From NCBI RefSeq assembly GCF_023634645.1, contig NZ_JAMKMR010000020.1:25037-89036 (forward strand): DNA of 64,000 bases. The letters are read 5' to 3'. A program made the position numbers and the translations under genes. The notes below the pieces were generated by a model, which saw only the letters and a program-made list of their open reading frames with translations, was not told the origin of the DNA and did not search any database. This DNA comes from Vibrio sinus. GTDB lineage: Bacteria; Pseudomonadota; Gammaproteobacteria; Enterobacterales; Vibrionaceae. Shown here in pieces: positions 51,456-59,716 of this stretch; position 1 is the first letter of the stretch, and each line of letters opens with the position of its first letter.

Positions 51456-52954
51456 TAATGTCCGGTTTGAGCAATTTTAAAATGTCCTCTTATGCTTGAT
51501 CTATTCCATCACATAAAGGACGACAACCGGATGCTGATTACCATGAGTGACCAAGATATAAACCGCTATAAGATTTTGCAGGATGTGATTGAACGTCGGT
51601 TACGCCAAGTCGATGCCGCTAAGCTGCTGCAACTCACCACAAGACAAGTTCGCCGATTGCTGAGTAAGTTAAAATCTCATGGTATTTCCAGTCTACCTCA
51701 CGGTGCTCGTGGTAAGCCCAGCAATAATTGCTACCCAACTGAGTTGCGCGAAGAAGTTTTACGTATCATTCGTAAACATTACCATGATTTTTCACCGACA
51801 TTTGCTCATGAAAAACTTTTTGAGGAGCATAATTTAACGGTATCCGTTGAGACACTTCGTCTTTGGATGATCGCGGATGGTTTGTGGGTTCCACATTCAC
51901 AGCGTAAGCCGCGAATTTATCAGCCTAGACACCGCCGAGATTGTCTTGGTGAGCTCGTTTAGATTGATGGTTCACATCATGATTGGTTTGAAGGTCGAAG
52001 CCCAAAGTGTTGCCTGTTAGTCTTTATTGATGATGCGACGAGCAAACTCATGAACCTAAGATTTAGTGAAACTGAGTCTGCTTTCGATTACATGGTAGCG
52101 ACTCGAGAATATGTTGACCGACATGGGAAGCCCGTAGCATTTTACAGTGATCGACATGCTATTTTTCATGTGAGTAACAAGAACACCATCGAAGCTAAAA
52201 AGCCAACCCAATACGGCCGAGTTTTGCACGATCTGAACATCGAGCTTATCTGCGCCAATAGTTCACAAGCTAAAGGTAGAGTTGAGCGCGCTAACTCGAC
52301 GCTACAAAACCGTCTGGTCAAGGAAATGCGCTTGCAAGGTATCAATACGATTGAGGAAGCTAACGCATGGCTACCCTACTTCATTGATGACTACAACCGA
52401 CGCTTTGCAAAAGCGCCCAACTACTCTAAGAATCTTCATCGGCCTATCAGGGAAACGACAGACGAACTGGATGACATTTTTTCTTGGCAAGAAATAAGAA
52501 AGCTCTCTAACTCATTGACTTTTCAATATGATAAAGTACTTTTCCTTGTTGAAGCTACGGAAGAAAACTCACGACTCGTTCATGAAGAAGTTAAGATTCT
52601 CGACTACCCAAACGGTGAAATTGCTATTCAATATGGACACCGAAAGCTCAACTTTAAAACCTTCGATAAGCTGCAAAAAATCGACCAAGGCCGCGTGGTT
52701 GACAATAAGCGACTGGGTCAAGTGTTACGCTTTGCCCAGCAAAAACAAGAAGAGTTTGAACTGAAAAAACAGAGTGAACGAAGCAAGCATGCACCTAAAA
52801 GAAAAGCTCAGGAGCGAGCAGTAAAAACTATCAATCCTGTTTTAAGAGATTTCCAAGTTAAAGCCAATAACAAAACACGTTCAACCCGCTAGCTTTTAAA
52901 CAGGACATTTTAACTTAGATGAGAAAGCGGACATTTTAAAAAAGGAGTGACAGA
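51456..52954 (+). mobile_element. ISNCY/IS1202-like insertion sequence, copy A
   Basis: The element begins near TAATGTCCGG, with a second AAAATGTCC at 51477-51485. It ends with GGACATTTTAAC and a second GGACATTTTAAA (52929-52938). AATGTCC thus occurs twice at each end in inverted orientation. The exact right boundary is uncertain because about 20 further bases are shared with the right end of the second copy. It lies just outside the prophage attachment site. No target duplication was recognised. Confidence 0.65.
51531..52892 (+). pseudogene. ISNCY/IS1202-like transposase gene with internal stop
   Basis: The frame reads MLITMSDQDINRYKILQDVIERRLRQVDAAKLL (a helix-turn-helix part) to DCLGELV, then meets TAG at 51960-51962. 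It continues in the same frame as IDGSHHDWFEGR, the DDE-type core (LVFIDDATS; FYSDRHAIFHV; NSSQAKGRVERANSTLQNRL). Homologues usually have glutamine at the stop, so a CAG-to-TAG change is likely. No frameshift is seen. The transposase is probably inactive unless the stop is read through. Confidence 0.8.
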
Positions 52955-52973
52955 GCTTGTAACTGCAATATAA

Positions 52974-53098
52974 TAATGTCACTATTTAGCCAGGTTAAAA
53001 TGTCCTTTCGTCTTTGGATGATTGCTGATGGTTTGTGGACTCCACAATCACCGCGTAAACCTCGAGTCTATCGTCCAAGGAACCAACCTGATATTTAG
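52974..53098 (+). pseudogene. Left-end fragment of a second ISNCY-like element, copy B
   Basis: TAATGTC and GTTAAAATGTCC repeat the left end of copy A. They are joined directly to a piece of transposase gene coding LWMIADGLWTPQSPRKPRVYRPRN, which matches LWMIADGLWVPHSQRKPRIYQPRH of copy A. The parts before and after this piece are deleted. Confidence 0.75.
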
Positions 53099-53110
53099 TG
53101 AGTTTGAAGA

Positions 53111-53596
53111 CTAATTAGATGACGTATTCAAAAAACGAGTGAGCAACTCGTTATCAAGGCGATAATACTGTTTCTCTTTGACTACAGAGGCTCCTATTGC
53201 TTGATAAAATTTCCCTGCATTTGGATTGGTTGATTCTGCTGTCCAATCAAATCGATTACAGCCACTGGCGACAGCGATTCTAGCAATATGTTGCATTAAC
53301 TTTATTCCAACGCCTTGACCTCTTACCATTGAGGAAACAAAAAGATCTTTCATAAACATTTGCCCTGAAAGCTTTGGCGCGGGATACATAATGGTGAATG
53401 TGGCAAAGCCGACTACGTTTGACCCATGATAAAAAGCTATAACCGATACACCTGAGTTCTGTGAAAAGACTTTATTGCTTAGATAATCTCGAATTTCTGC
53501 TTCACTGGCAGCATCTTTGCCAAAATAATAGTGCTCTAGTTCCATGAAAAGTGGAACTAAATCTAATGCATTTTCCTTGGTTAACGCTTTTATCAT
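53111..53596 (-). CDS. GNAT-family N-acetyltransferase
   Basis: The 161 residues have the GNAT fold with MKDLFVSSMVRGQGVGIKLMQHIA (acetyl-CoA loop near residue 92) and FDWTAESTNPNAGKFYQAIGASVVKEKQYYRL. The substrate is unknown; amines, amino acids or a toxin/antibiotic are possible. The gene lies between a left-end fragment and a right end of an ISNCY-like element, so it may have been moved as a passenger. Confidence 0.85.
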   Translation of the reverse strand: MIKALTKENALDLVPLFMELEHYYFGKDAASEAEIRDYLSNKVFSQNSGVSVIAFYHGSNVVGFATFTIMYPAPKLSGQMFMKDLFVSSMVRGQGVGIKLMQHIARIAVASGCNRFDWTAESTNPNAGKFYQAIGASVVKEKQYYRLDNELLTRFLNTSSN

Positions 53597-53683
53597 TCCA
53601 ATCTCAACATGCCTTTAATGAATACAATAACACTGTATATTTAATCAGTGTTTCGTTCAACTTTTTAATCATCAAGCTTCTAA

Positions 53684-53736
53684 AAAGACATGTTAACTTA
53701 GAACAAAAAGCGGACATTTTAAAAAGAGTGACAGAA
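53684..53736 (+). mobile_element. Right end of ISNCY-like element, copy B
   Basis: About 50 bases including TTAACTTAGA, GCGGACATTTTAAAA and GAGTGACAGA match the right end of copy A with a few differences. With the left fragment at 52974 it brackets the GNAT gene. Confidence 0.7.
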
Positions 53737-53759
53737 CTAATAGGTAAGGTACATCGATT

Positions 53760-53939
53760 GTGGGCAAGACCATTTTTCCAAAGTATTGGATTGTAAAATA
53801 TATCAATGAGTTGGGGTCTAAGCATATTGCGTTCACCTCGCAACATCATGAGGCGAACGCCTGGAAGGAACTACCTTTGGGGTGCCACTTTTTGTTTTGG
53901 CATAAATTCAAATTCGATGTTACTAGAGTGCCTTCTTGA
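53760..53939 (+). CDS. Possible gene remnant, 59 codons
   Basis: From a GTG the frame reads GKTIFPKYWIVKYINELGSK and HIAFTSQHHEANAWK, which looks like the end of a protein. There is no clear start or ribosome binding site. It overlaps the minus-strand ORF at 53871-54107, so at most one is real. Unknown family. Confidence 0.25.
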   Translation: MGKTIFPKYWIVKYINELGSKHIAFTSQHHEANAWKELPLGCHFLFWHKFKFDVTRVPS

Positions 53940-54107
53940 CCGACATTTAAAGCCCCACCCCATAGCCATGAGCTTGTTTTTTATAGCCTCTGCAACGTGA
54001 TCGGTATTTTTAACACCATGCGTTGCAGCCTTCACTTTTTTATTTTGGATTTCATATGCACCTCGACGTTGTGAAGATACAGTCATAAATGCTATATATA
54101 AATTCAT
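53871..54107 (-). CDS. Hypothetical protein, 78 aa
   Basis: This small basic soluble protein (TVSSQRRGAYEIQNKKVKAATHG, then ADHVAEA-like helix and IEFEFMPKQKV) has no recognised family and a poor ribosome binding site. It overlaps a plus-strand remnant. It could be a cargo gene of the island. Confidence 0.3.
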   Translation of the reverse strand: MNLYIAFMTVSSQRRGAYEIQNKKVKAATHGVKNTDHVAEAIKNKLMAMGWGFKCRSRRHSSNIEFEFMPKQKVAPQR

Positions 54108-54155
54108 TTCTAATCAAGCTGAATCGGCCGGCCTACGACTAAAGTTGGTTGGTCG

Positions 54156-54806
54156 TTAGATGATACTCCCGCACGTCATGCGCACACCTGGATCCATCGT
54201 ATTAATAATAAGCCCATTGTTTAGATAGAAATCTTTAAGTGCTTGCTCATTCAACGCTTCATTCACACCAAACTTATTCAAGTAGTACACCCTTAGTTTT
54301 ATGGTTGGATTTTTGGAAGCAAACAATTTGAGCTTGTTAGTGCAGGACAAAGGATAGAAATTAGAACCGAGTATTCTCGCTGGACTGGGTGAATTGTCCC
54401 CATGAGTGCAAGGGGTATGAGATAAGAACAAGTCGACTTTTTTGGGCTTTCTATGCCGTAGCTGTATGAAACTACGGACGCAATCGTCCCAATTCTCAAT
54501 AAAGACTTCTTCAGCATGCCGATCACGCTGTATCACATTTCTCCGTATCGCTTCAGCATGTAGGTAACCAGCGAGCCGATTAGCGCGTTCTCGAATTTCA
54601 TTGTGAGACGACTGTCGATTCAATAACTCATTGTTAACCGCTAACATTTTAGTAGCGTGATTATATGAATAGCCACCAAGGTTAGGTTGACTTACTAAGC
54701 CGTAATACTGCGCCCCTTCCAAAGACGCGATACACCATATTTGCCTTCGATCTCGACGTTTTGATACATATTGAGCCGCTTCGATCAACGTGTTAAACAC
54801 TTGCAT
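54156..54806 (-). CDS. Cytidine-deaminase-fold-like protein, function unknown
   Basis: The 216 residues contain HAEEVFIENWDDCVRSF (H97, E99), then after a strand VDLFLSH the sequence TPCT (C133). C155 follows in PLSCTNKLKLF, then a strand and helix LRVYYLNKFG. H-A-E, about 35 residues to P-C, then another C, is the zinc signature of the deaminase superfamily. The order 'strand, PC...C, helix, strand' recalls AID/APOBEC-like and bacterial toxin-type deaminases. The gap of 21 residues between the cysteines is unusual. The start at 54806 has AAGGAG eight bases ahead. Assignment is by eye only. Confidence 0.55.
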   Translation of the reverse strand: MQVFNTLIEAAQYVSKRRDRRQIWCIASLEGAQYYGLVSQPNLGGYSYNHATKMLAVNNELLNRQSSHNEIRERANRLAGYLHAEAIRRNVIQRDRHAEEVFIENWDDCVRSFIQLRHRKPKKVDLFLSHTPCTHGDNSPSPARILGSNFYPLSCTNKLKLFASKNPTIKLRVYYLNKFGVNEALNEQALKDFYLNNGLIINTMDPGVRMTCGSII

Positions 54807-55180
54807 CTTCATTCTCCTTATATGTTCTCGTCTATATCTTACGCAGTCTATATTATGAAAATAGAAAGAAACATAATGCGGAGCATATTTTGGGAGCTAT
54901 GCTAAAGCCTTTATATGCAACTTTTATAATATAACGAAATTAAGAATTCTTTTGCGGACATACCGGCACTGAAAAATGTCCTTGCCCTTCCCTTTTAGTA
55001 TTGTGTCATACATGTCAACAATCTCACTTCCAAGGTGTTTTATTGGATGCATTAGTCTATAGTGCATTTGTGCATCGCATCTGCGCTTGCCAACTAACGT
55101 AACTTTGACGGCCTGTTCGCACCATTTTGCTTGCAGGCTATTTTTGTTAATGACAGTCCGAGATAAGGTTTGAACAGTTT
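54807..55180. other. Intergenic region with a possible gene remnant
   Basis: On the minus strand between about 55175 and 54910 a frame of some 85 codons without a start reads LETVQTLSRTVINKNSLQAK, AVKVTLVGKRRCDAQ and FQCRYVRKRIL. It looks coding-like and may be a decayed gene. Nothing else was found. The sequence AATGTCC near 54985 is too short to call an IS end. Confidence 0.3.
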
Positions 55181-55594
55181 CTAAGGCGAGCGCCTATTTT
55201 GAGCTAACGCATCTAGGCAAGCTTGATATGCTTCATCATAGTCAAAGAAAACTTTTTCTATACCGTGTTCATGAAAACCATTTTTAATCGCGAAATTTTG
55301 AATTCGATTTGTGACGAGAAAAGCAAGCAATACACAGTTGTGTTCTGCCATCCATGCTACAACTGAGTTATACACTTCCCATGCATCTTCAGACGCTAAG
55401 TCCCATTGGCGACAGTCATTTAGCAATACCCAAGGAGTTGAATATTGTTCAGGTGATGATTCAATATGCTTTTGTAATTCGTTAAACCAAGCAACCCCGA
55501 GCTCTCTATTGGTTGCTCCAACATTTTCCGCGTATAATAACCGCTTTTCAAAGCTCATCGTCCATGTTCCGTGGATGTTTCTTTGGGTCATCAT
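55181..55594 (-). CDS. Hypothetical protein, 137 aa
   Basis: This soluble alpha/beta protein (GTWTMSFEKRLLYAENVGATNRELGVAWFNELQKHI, then WVLLNDCRQWDLASEDAWEVYNSVVAWMAEHNCVLLAF) resembles SpoIIAA/STAS-like folds of vibrios in its strand-helix rhythm. No motif gives a function. Confidence 0.6.
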   Translation of the reverse strand: MMTQRNIHGTWTMSFEKRLLYAENVGATNRELGVAWFNELQKHIESSPEQYSTPWVLLNDCRQWDLASEDAWEVYNSVVAWMAEHNCVLLAFLVTNRIQNFAIKNGFHEHGIEKVFFDYDEAYQACLDALAQNRRSP

Positions 55595-55743
55595 TATCTA
55601 GCTATGGGTCATTCTTAGGTTCAGTATAGAGCATTGTATAGATATGCTAAATTATCGCTGATTGCATGTTAGACAACATAAGCGTGGCCAGCTAATCAAA
55701 AATGAAATTCTCTACCTTGGGTTGTGGTTGGACATGATTTTTG

Positions 55744-56169
55744 TCACTGCTTTTGCAAACTTTTTCGCAACATTTCGTATCGACCAGGCCTACTTCTTTC
55801 TTCAAATTTTTTTTCGTAGCCCTTTTTAACGAATTTCTTGTTGGGGGACTCTGGGAATATTCGGTTTAATTTCGGGACGCCGAACGTGTCAGATGACTCG
55901 AAAATTGTAACGCCATCACCTGTTTCAATCGTGACATTCTTACCGTCAAACTTAAATTCATTTGCGAGAAAGCGACCGTTTTTGGACACTCCCTTTTTAC
56001 TAAGAATGATAACATCTGTAGCATATGAAGGTGCACCAACTTCGATCCACTCTCCGTAAACATGTTCTGGGTTAACATAGTCTTGATAAGCCAAATAAAT
56101 ACTAATCGAGACTCCTGCTATACCCAAAAAGAGCACACAATAAAGCAATGCTTTTGTTATAGCTGACAT
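55744..56169 (-). CDS. DUF2850-like membrane-anchored protein
   Basis: The 141 residues have an N-terminal membrane segment (ALLYCVLFLGIAGVSISIYLAY) and a domain starting HVYGEWIEVGAPSYATDVIILSKKGVSKNGRFLANEFKFDGKNV. This matches DUF2850, a family seen mostly in vibrios. It is probably anchored in the inner membrane facing the periplasm. Function unknown. Confidence 0.7.
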   Translation of the reverse strand: MSAITKALLYCVLFLGIAGVSISIYLAYQDYVNPEHVYGEWIEVGAPSYATDVIILSKKGVSKNGRFLANEFKFDGKNVTIETGDGVTIFESSDTFGVPKLNRIFPESPNKKFVKKGYEKKFEERSRPGRYEMLRKSLQKQ

Positions 56170-56385
56170 TCCTTTTCCTGCTTCTAAATCAACGTAATCT
56201 AAGTCACAATTCCACTAGTGACTTATTTGTCAGTATAGCGTGTTCTGTATAAACGCATGCTAATGTAATGATTTTCTGCCCTGTACGATATCTCTGCACA
56301 CAACTTTTACAATGATGAGCTGTTATTCATTGGCTCATATGAGCTATAATAAAAGTCAAAATGAGCCACGATAAGGTGTGTGACT

Positions 56386-56829
56386 ATGAGTAGTGCTTTT
56401 CAAAGCTTTAAACCATCTAAAAAAGATGAGTTCGACTTCTGGCGAGATATTGGCATGGCGGAAGGTATTGCGATGAGTGAAGCAGTACAACAAGGGTTTA
56501 ATTCCTTTGTTATTCAGCGTATTGCAGAAAAAGCAAACCTTACTCAGAAAGAGTTACAAGCTGTCACTCATATACCAGCCAGTACATTAAAGAGGCGGTT
56601 TAAGGAAAAGAAATTCAGCCCTCAGGAAAGTGATGTCATATACCGCTTAGCTTCATTACTAAAATTGGCCACCGAGCTATTTCAAGATGAAGAAAAAGCG
56701 CAAGAATGGATACACAAAAAAGTCTACGGGTTGAACGGAAAAAGGCCTATCGACATGGTGTCAACGACCGTTGAGTTTGAAGAAGTTAAGGATTTAATTG
56801 GAAGAATCGAACATGGGGTCTTTTCCTAG
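56386..56829 (+). CDS. Xre/MbcA/ParS-type antitoxin
   Basis: The 147 residues have a helix-turn-helix (NLTQKELQAVTHIPASTLKRRFKEKKFSPQESDVIYRLASLLKLATELF) and a C-terminal DUF2384 domain (AQEWIHKKVYGLNGKRPIDMVST). Such antitoxins bind RES-domain toxins and repress their own promoter. The start is ATG at 56386 (a GTG two codons before is possible). The stop codon shares one base with the toxin start. Confidence 0.88.
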   Translation: MSSAFQSFKPSKKDEFDFWRDIGMAEGIAMSEAVQQGFNSFVIQRIAEKANLTQKELQAVTHIPASTLKRRFKEKKFSPQESDVIYRLASLLKLATELFQDEEKAQEWIHKKVYGLNGKRPIDMVSTTVEFEEVKDLIGRIEHGVFS

Positions 56830-57299
56830 TGTTACTCTATCGATTGACCCAGAAGAAGTTTGCAAAATCCCCATTCGATCCCATTGGCGCAGCAACCTTT
56901 GGAGGGCGTTGGAACTCCAAAGGTGTCGAAGCATTATACTTCGCCGAATCAGAGTCCTTATGTTGTCTAGAAGTCTTTGTTCATGTTGACAATGATCCTG
57001 GGCTTATTTATCAGTATGATTTGTATCGAGTTGACGTACCGAACGAGTTAATTGCATCTTTGGACGAAAGTGATCTGCCGCATGACTGGAAATCCATACC
57101 AGCTAGTCAGTCGACTAAAGCAATTGGTGATCAGTTTCTAACGGCTAAGGGGCTGAAATTTATAGCTCTTCGAGTGCCTTCAAGCATATCTCCGCGAGAC
57201 AGCAATTATGTTGTTAATCCGAATCATCCTAAATCAGAAGCTATCTTCAACAAGGCAGTGAAATTCGATTTTGAATTTGATTCCCGGATATTTAAATAA
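56829..57299 (+). CDS. RES-domain toxin
   Basis: The 156 residues have the RES fold: LLYRLTQKKFAKSPFDPIGAATFGGRWNSKGVEALYFAES, with the conserved arginines, and the glutamate region SLCCLEVFVH. The C-terminal motif is VPSSISPRDSNYVVNPNHP. RES toxins consume NAD or ADP-ribosylate targets and stop growth. It starts with GTG overlapping the antitoxin stop by one base, the standard order for the family (antitoxin first). Confidence 0.88.
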   Translation: MLLYRLTQKKFAKSPFDPIGAATFGGRWNSKGVEALYFAESESLCCLEVFVHVDNDPGLIYQYDLYRVDVPNELIASLDESDLPHDWKSIPASQSTKAIGDQFLTAKGLKFIALRVPSSISPRDSNYVVNPNHPKSEAIFNKAVKFDFEFDSRIFK

Positions 57300-57458
57300 A
57301 AATTGATACTCGCCTCTTTCCCTCTTCTCGCTTAACATAACTGTATTGGTTAAGCGTGAAGCCACTGAGTTCCTTCTCTACTTTCAAAAGTATCTAAATA
57401 ATGCTCGCATAATCTATACTATTCTATATGGATTTAGTAGTAATGGAACGCGCAGAAA

Positions 57459-58409
57459 GTGTTAAAGCCCCCCTTACCAGATGACGAAACGACTCGACTC
57501 GAAACGTTACATAGCTTGAAAATTTTGGATACCCTACCTGAAGAAAGGTTCGACAGGATAACACGCTTGGCAAGACAGATGTTCCATGTTCCTATTGCTT
57601 TAGTTAGTTTGATTGACAAGGAAAGGCAGTGGTTTAAATCTAATTTTGGATTAACGGCCAGTGAAACTTCTCGAGATGTTTCATTCTGTGGACACACGAT
57701 ATTAGATCATCGCCCATTGGTCATAAACGATGCCTTTGCAGATCCTCGCTTTGCAAACAATCCGCTAGTCTTGAGTGACCCGAATATTCGTTTTTATGCA
57801 GGCGTTCCTCTAATATACTCAAATCGTCTAAAATTGGGTACATTATGTATTATCGATGATAAACCTAGGTCATTTAGCGACGAAGAAACTCAGCAGTTAG
57901 TTCAGCTCGCCAAAATGGCGGAGCAAGAGCTATGTACAAGTTTTACCAACACGATTGACGAATTGACGCATTTATCTAATCGTGCAGGCTTCAATTGTTT
58001 GGTTGAAAAAGCACTCAACTTCTGTCACTTCGGTAGATACCCTTTCTCCTTGGTCTATGTACATACTACTAAGGTAAAAAATATTAGTGTCCAAACAGAG
58101 CATGATTATGCTTTGACTCAATTTGCCTCCTTACTCAGAAATATGTTCCGCAGCTCCGATTTGCTGGCTCGAGTCGGTCCGGAAAGCTTTGTGATTTTTA
58201 TGGTTGGTACAACAGAGAGAGTATCCTTAACTGCCATAAAACGATTTAAAAATGCCATTACGAATTACAACAAAGACTGTACTCGCGAGTACGACCTATC
58301 CTTTGATTTTGGCCTTGCTTGCGGGACATATCATTCGAATTTCACAGTAGATAAGCTTATCGACGAAGCATACAACAAGATGTGTATTAAACAGACTAAC
58401 ACGCATTAA
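57459..58409 (+). CDS. GAF protein with degenerate GGDEF domain
   Basis: The 316 residues have an N-terminal GAF domain (ETLHSLKILDTLPEERFDRITRLARQMFHVPIALVSLID; FYAGVPLIYSNRLKLGTLCIID). The C-terminal region has the GGDEF-family layout (DELTHLSNRAGFN; LARVGPESFVIFM), but the GG(D/E)EF active site is GPESF. Cyclase activity is therefore unlikely; it may bind nucleotide or act by contact. It starts with GTG after an in-frame stop. Confidence 0.8.
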   Translation: MLKPPLPDDETTRLETLHSLKILDTLPEERFDRITRLARQMFHVPIALVSLIDKERQWFKSNFGLTASETSRDVSFCGHTILDHRPLVINDAFADPRFANNPLVLSDPNIRFYAGVPLIYSNRLKLGTLCIIDDKPRSFSDEETQQLVQLAKMAEQELCTSFTNTIDELTHLSNRAGFNCLVEKALNFCHFGRYPFSLVYVHTTKVKNISVQTEHDYALTQFASLLRNMFRSSDLLARVGPESFVIFMVGTTERVSLTAIKRFKNAITNYNKDCTREYDLSFDFGLACGTYHSNFTVDKLIDEAYNKMCIKQTNTH

Positions 58410-58475
58410 TCTATAATTGTTTCTAGCATTCTGAATCATTAAGCATGTTGTATTGCCCATTTCAAAGGAGTTGGT

Positions 58476-59294
58476 ATGAGAGCCTTGCGTATCGTTATAA
58501 AGCTGGTAGTTATGGCTTACCTTTTACTATCACCATTTTCCTACGCACTGACATTTTCCGGAAATATATTCCCTCCATTTGTTCAGCGTGGCGACGATGG
58601 TGAAGTCAGCGGGCCATTTGTGGAAATGTTAAAAGATGTATGTAAAGAAATGCAGGAGGATTGTGAGTTTAGCCTGTTCCCAAATAAACGATTGAAACAC
58701 ATGGTTAAGCACGGCAAAGTTGATGGTGGTTTTGTATATGGTTGGAATGAAGACCGAGCAAGTTACCTGTATTATTCCATTCCATTTATGTTGACCGAAT
58801 ACGGTGTATTTGTACCCGACTCCAATAAATCTACCATTCAAAGCTTAAAGGACTTGCAAGGTTACACGGTTGGCGTTCCTGGCCCCAAAACCAATATGGC
58901 TTTTACTCTTAATAAAATCAGAAACCAGATGGCTGAAGACAAACTTACACCAATAAAGGTTTTTGAAGCAAAAGACGAAAACGGTGAGTTAATAAGAATG
59001 CTAGAGCTTGAGAGACTTGACGGTTACTTTAGCAACAAAGCCACTGCGTTTAGTAAAGCGAAAAAGGCCAACGCCACCAAGTTCAGATATGCTTGGCAGT
59101 ATAAAGAGATTCTTTATTTTGCCGTTTTTCCCAAGGAATACACGAATAAAGCGACTCTTGTAAAATTTAACCAAGCTGCTTTGCGTGTCTTCTCTCGTAA
59201 AGGGTATTTTCAACGTAAGCTTTCGCCTTGGAACATTTCAGCTCCCCCTTTAACTAAGGAAGTGCTTGAAAAATACAATATCATCTATGAGTAA
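58476..59294 (+). CDS. Family-3 extracellular solute-binding protein
   Basis: The 272 residues have a signal peptide (LVVMAYLLLSPFSYA) and the SBP_bac_3 fold: NIFPPFVQRGDDGEVSGPFVEMLKDVCKE, then LKDLQGYTVGVPGPKTNMAF. It lacks adjacent permease genes, so it is probably one of the stand-alone periplasmic binding proteins common in vibrios. Ligand unknown. GGAG precedes the start. Confidence 0.85.
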   Translation: MRALRIVIKLVVMAYLLLSPFSYALTFSGNIFPPFVQRGDDGEVSGPFVEMLKDVCKEMQEDCEFSLFPNKRLKHMVKHGKVDGGFVYGWNEDRASYLYYSIPFMLTEYGVFVPDSNKSTIQSLKDLQGYTVGVPGPKTNMAFTLNKIRNQMAEDKLTPIKVFEAKDENGELIRMLELERLDGYFSNKATAFSKAKKANATKFRYAWQYKEILYFAVFPKEYTNKATLVKFNQAALRVFSRKGYFQRKLSPWNISAPPLTKEVLEKYNIIYE

Positions 59295-59325
59295 ACGTGC
59301 TTTGGCTGTTCATTGATTGTTAAAG

Positions 59326-59544
59326 CTACCGTTTATAGAAACTAGCGACCCTTTGTTCCAACTGAACTATTGTTGAGCGTTTTTCATCAATAAGAGTCAT
59401 CGCGCCCTCATTAAAACAACCGCAGTCTTCGATATTGTCTGCTACACCTGCGGTAGCAAGAAAAGTGTTCAGTTCACTTCTGGCGCTGTTGAGCTCTTCA
59501 ATCAACGATTCAAAATTATCAGCACTTGTACTATTTTTTTCCAT
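59326..59544 (-). CDS. Small hypothetical protein, 72 aa
   Basis: This short acidic helical protein (NFESLIEELNSARSELNTFL; IDEKRSTIVQLEQRVASFY) has a probable coiled-coil tendency and one CGC pair (DCGCFNEG). A GGAA box lies eight bases ahead of the ATG. No family recognised. Confidence 0.5.
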   Translation of the reverse strand: MEKNSTSADNFESLIEELNSARSELNTFLATAGVADNIEDCGCFNEGAMTLIDEKRSTIVQLEQRVASFYKR

Positions 59545-59716
59545 GATGAATTCCTTTCATCTCACTATCCTTTAACAAATATTATCATAGCGTTCAGAAG
59601 GCTCAACAATTGCGATTAGCTTACATCACATATTCGATTATTTCTTGTTAGACCTATACGCTAGTTTGGGTCATGAAAACCTGCCTAAGCCAATAGGCAG
59701 GTTGAGGTTTGTCCTA

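Noticed and set aside
53600..57300. Integron cassette array with VCR-type attC sites
   Set aside because: The small unknown genes suggest cassettes, but no attC core (GTTRRRY with the long VCR palindrome) was found between them, and strands vary.
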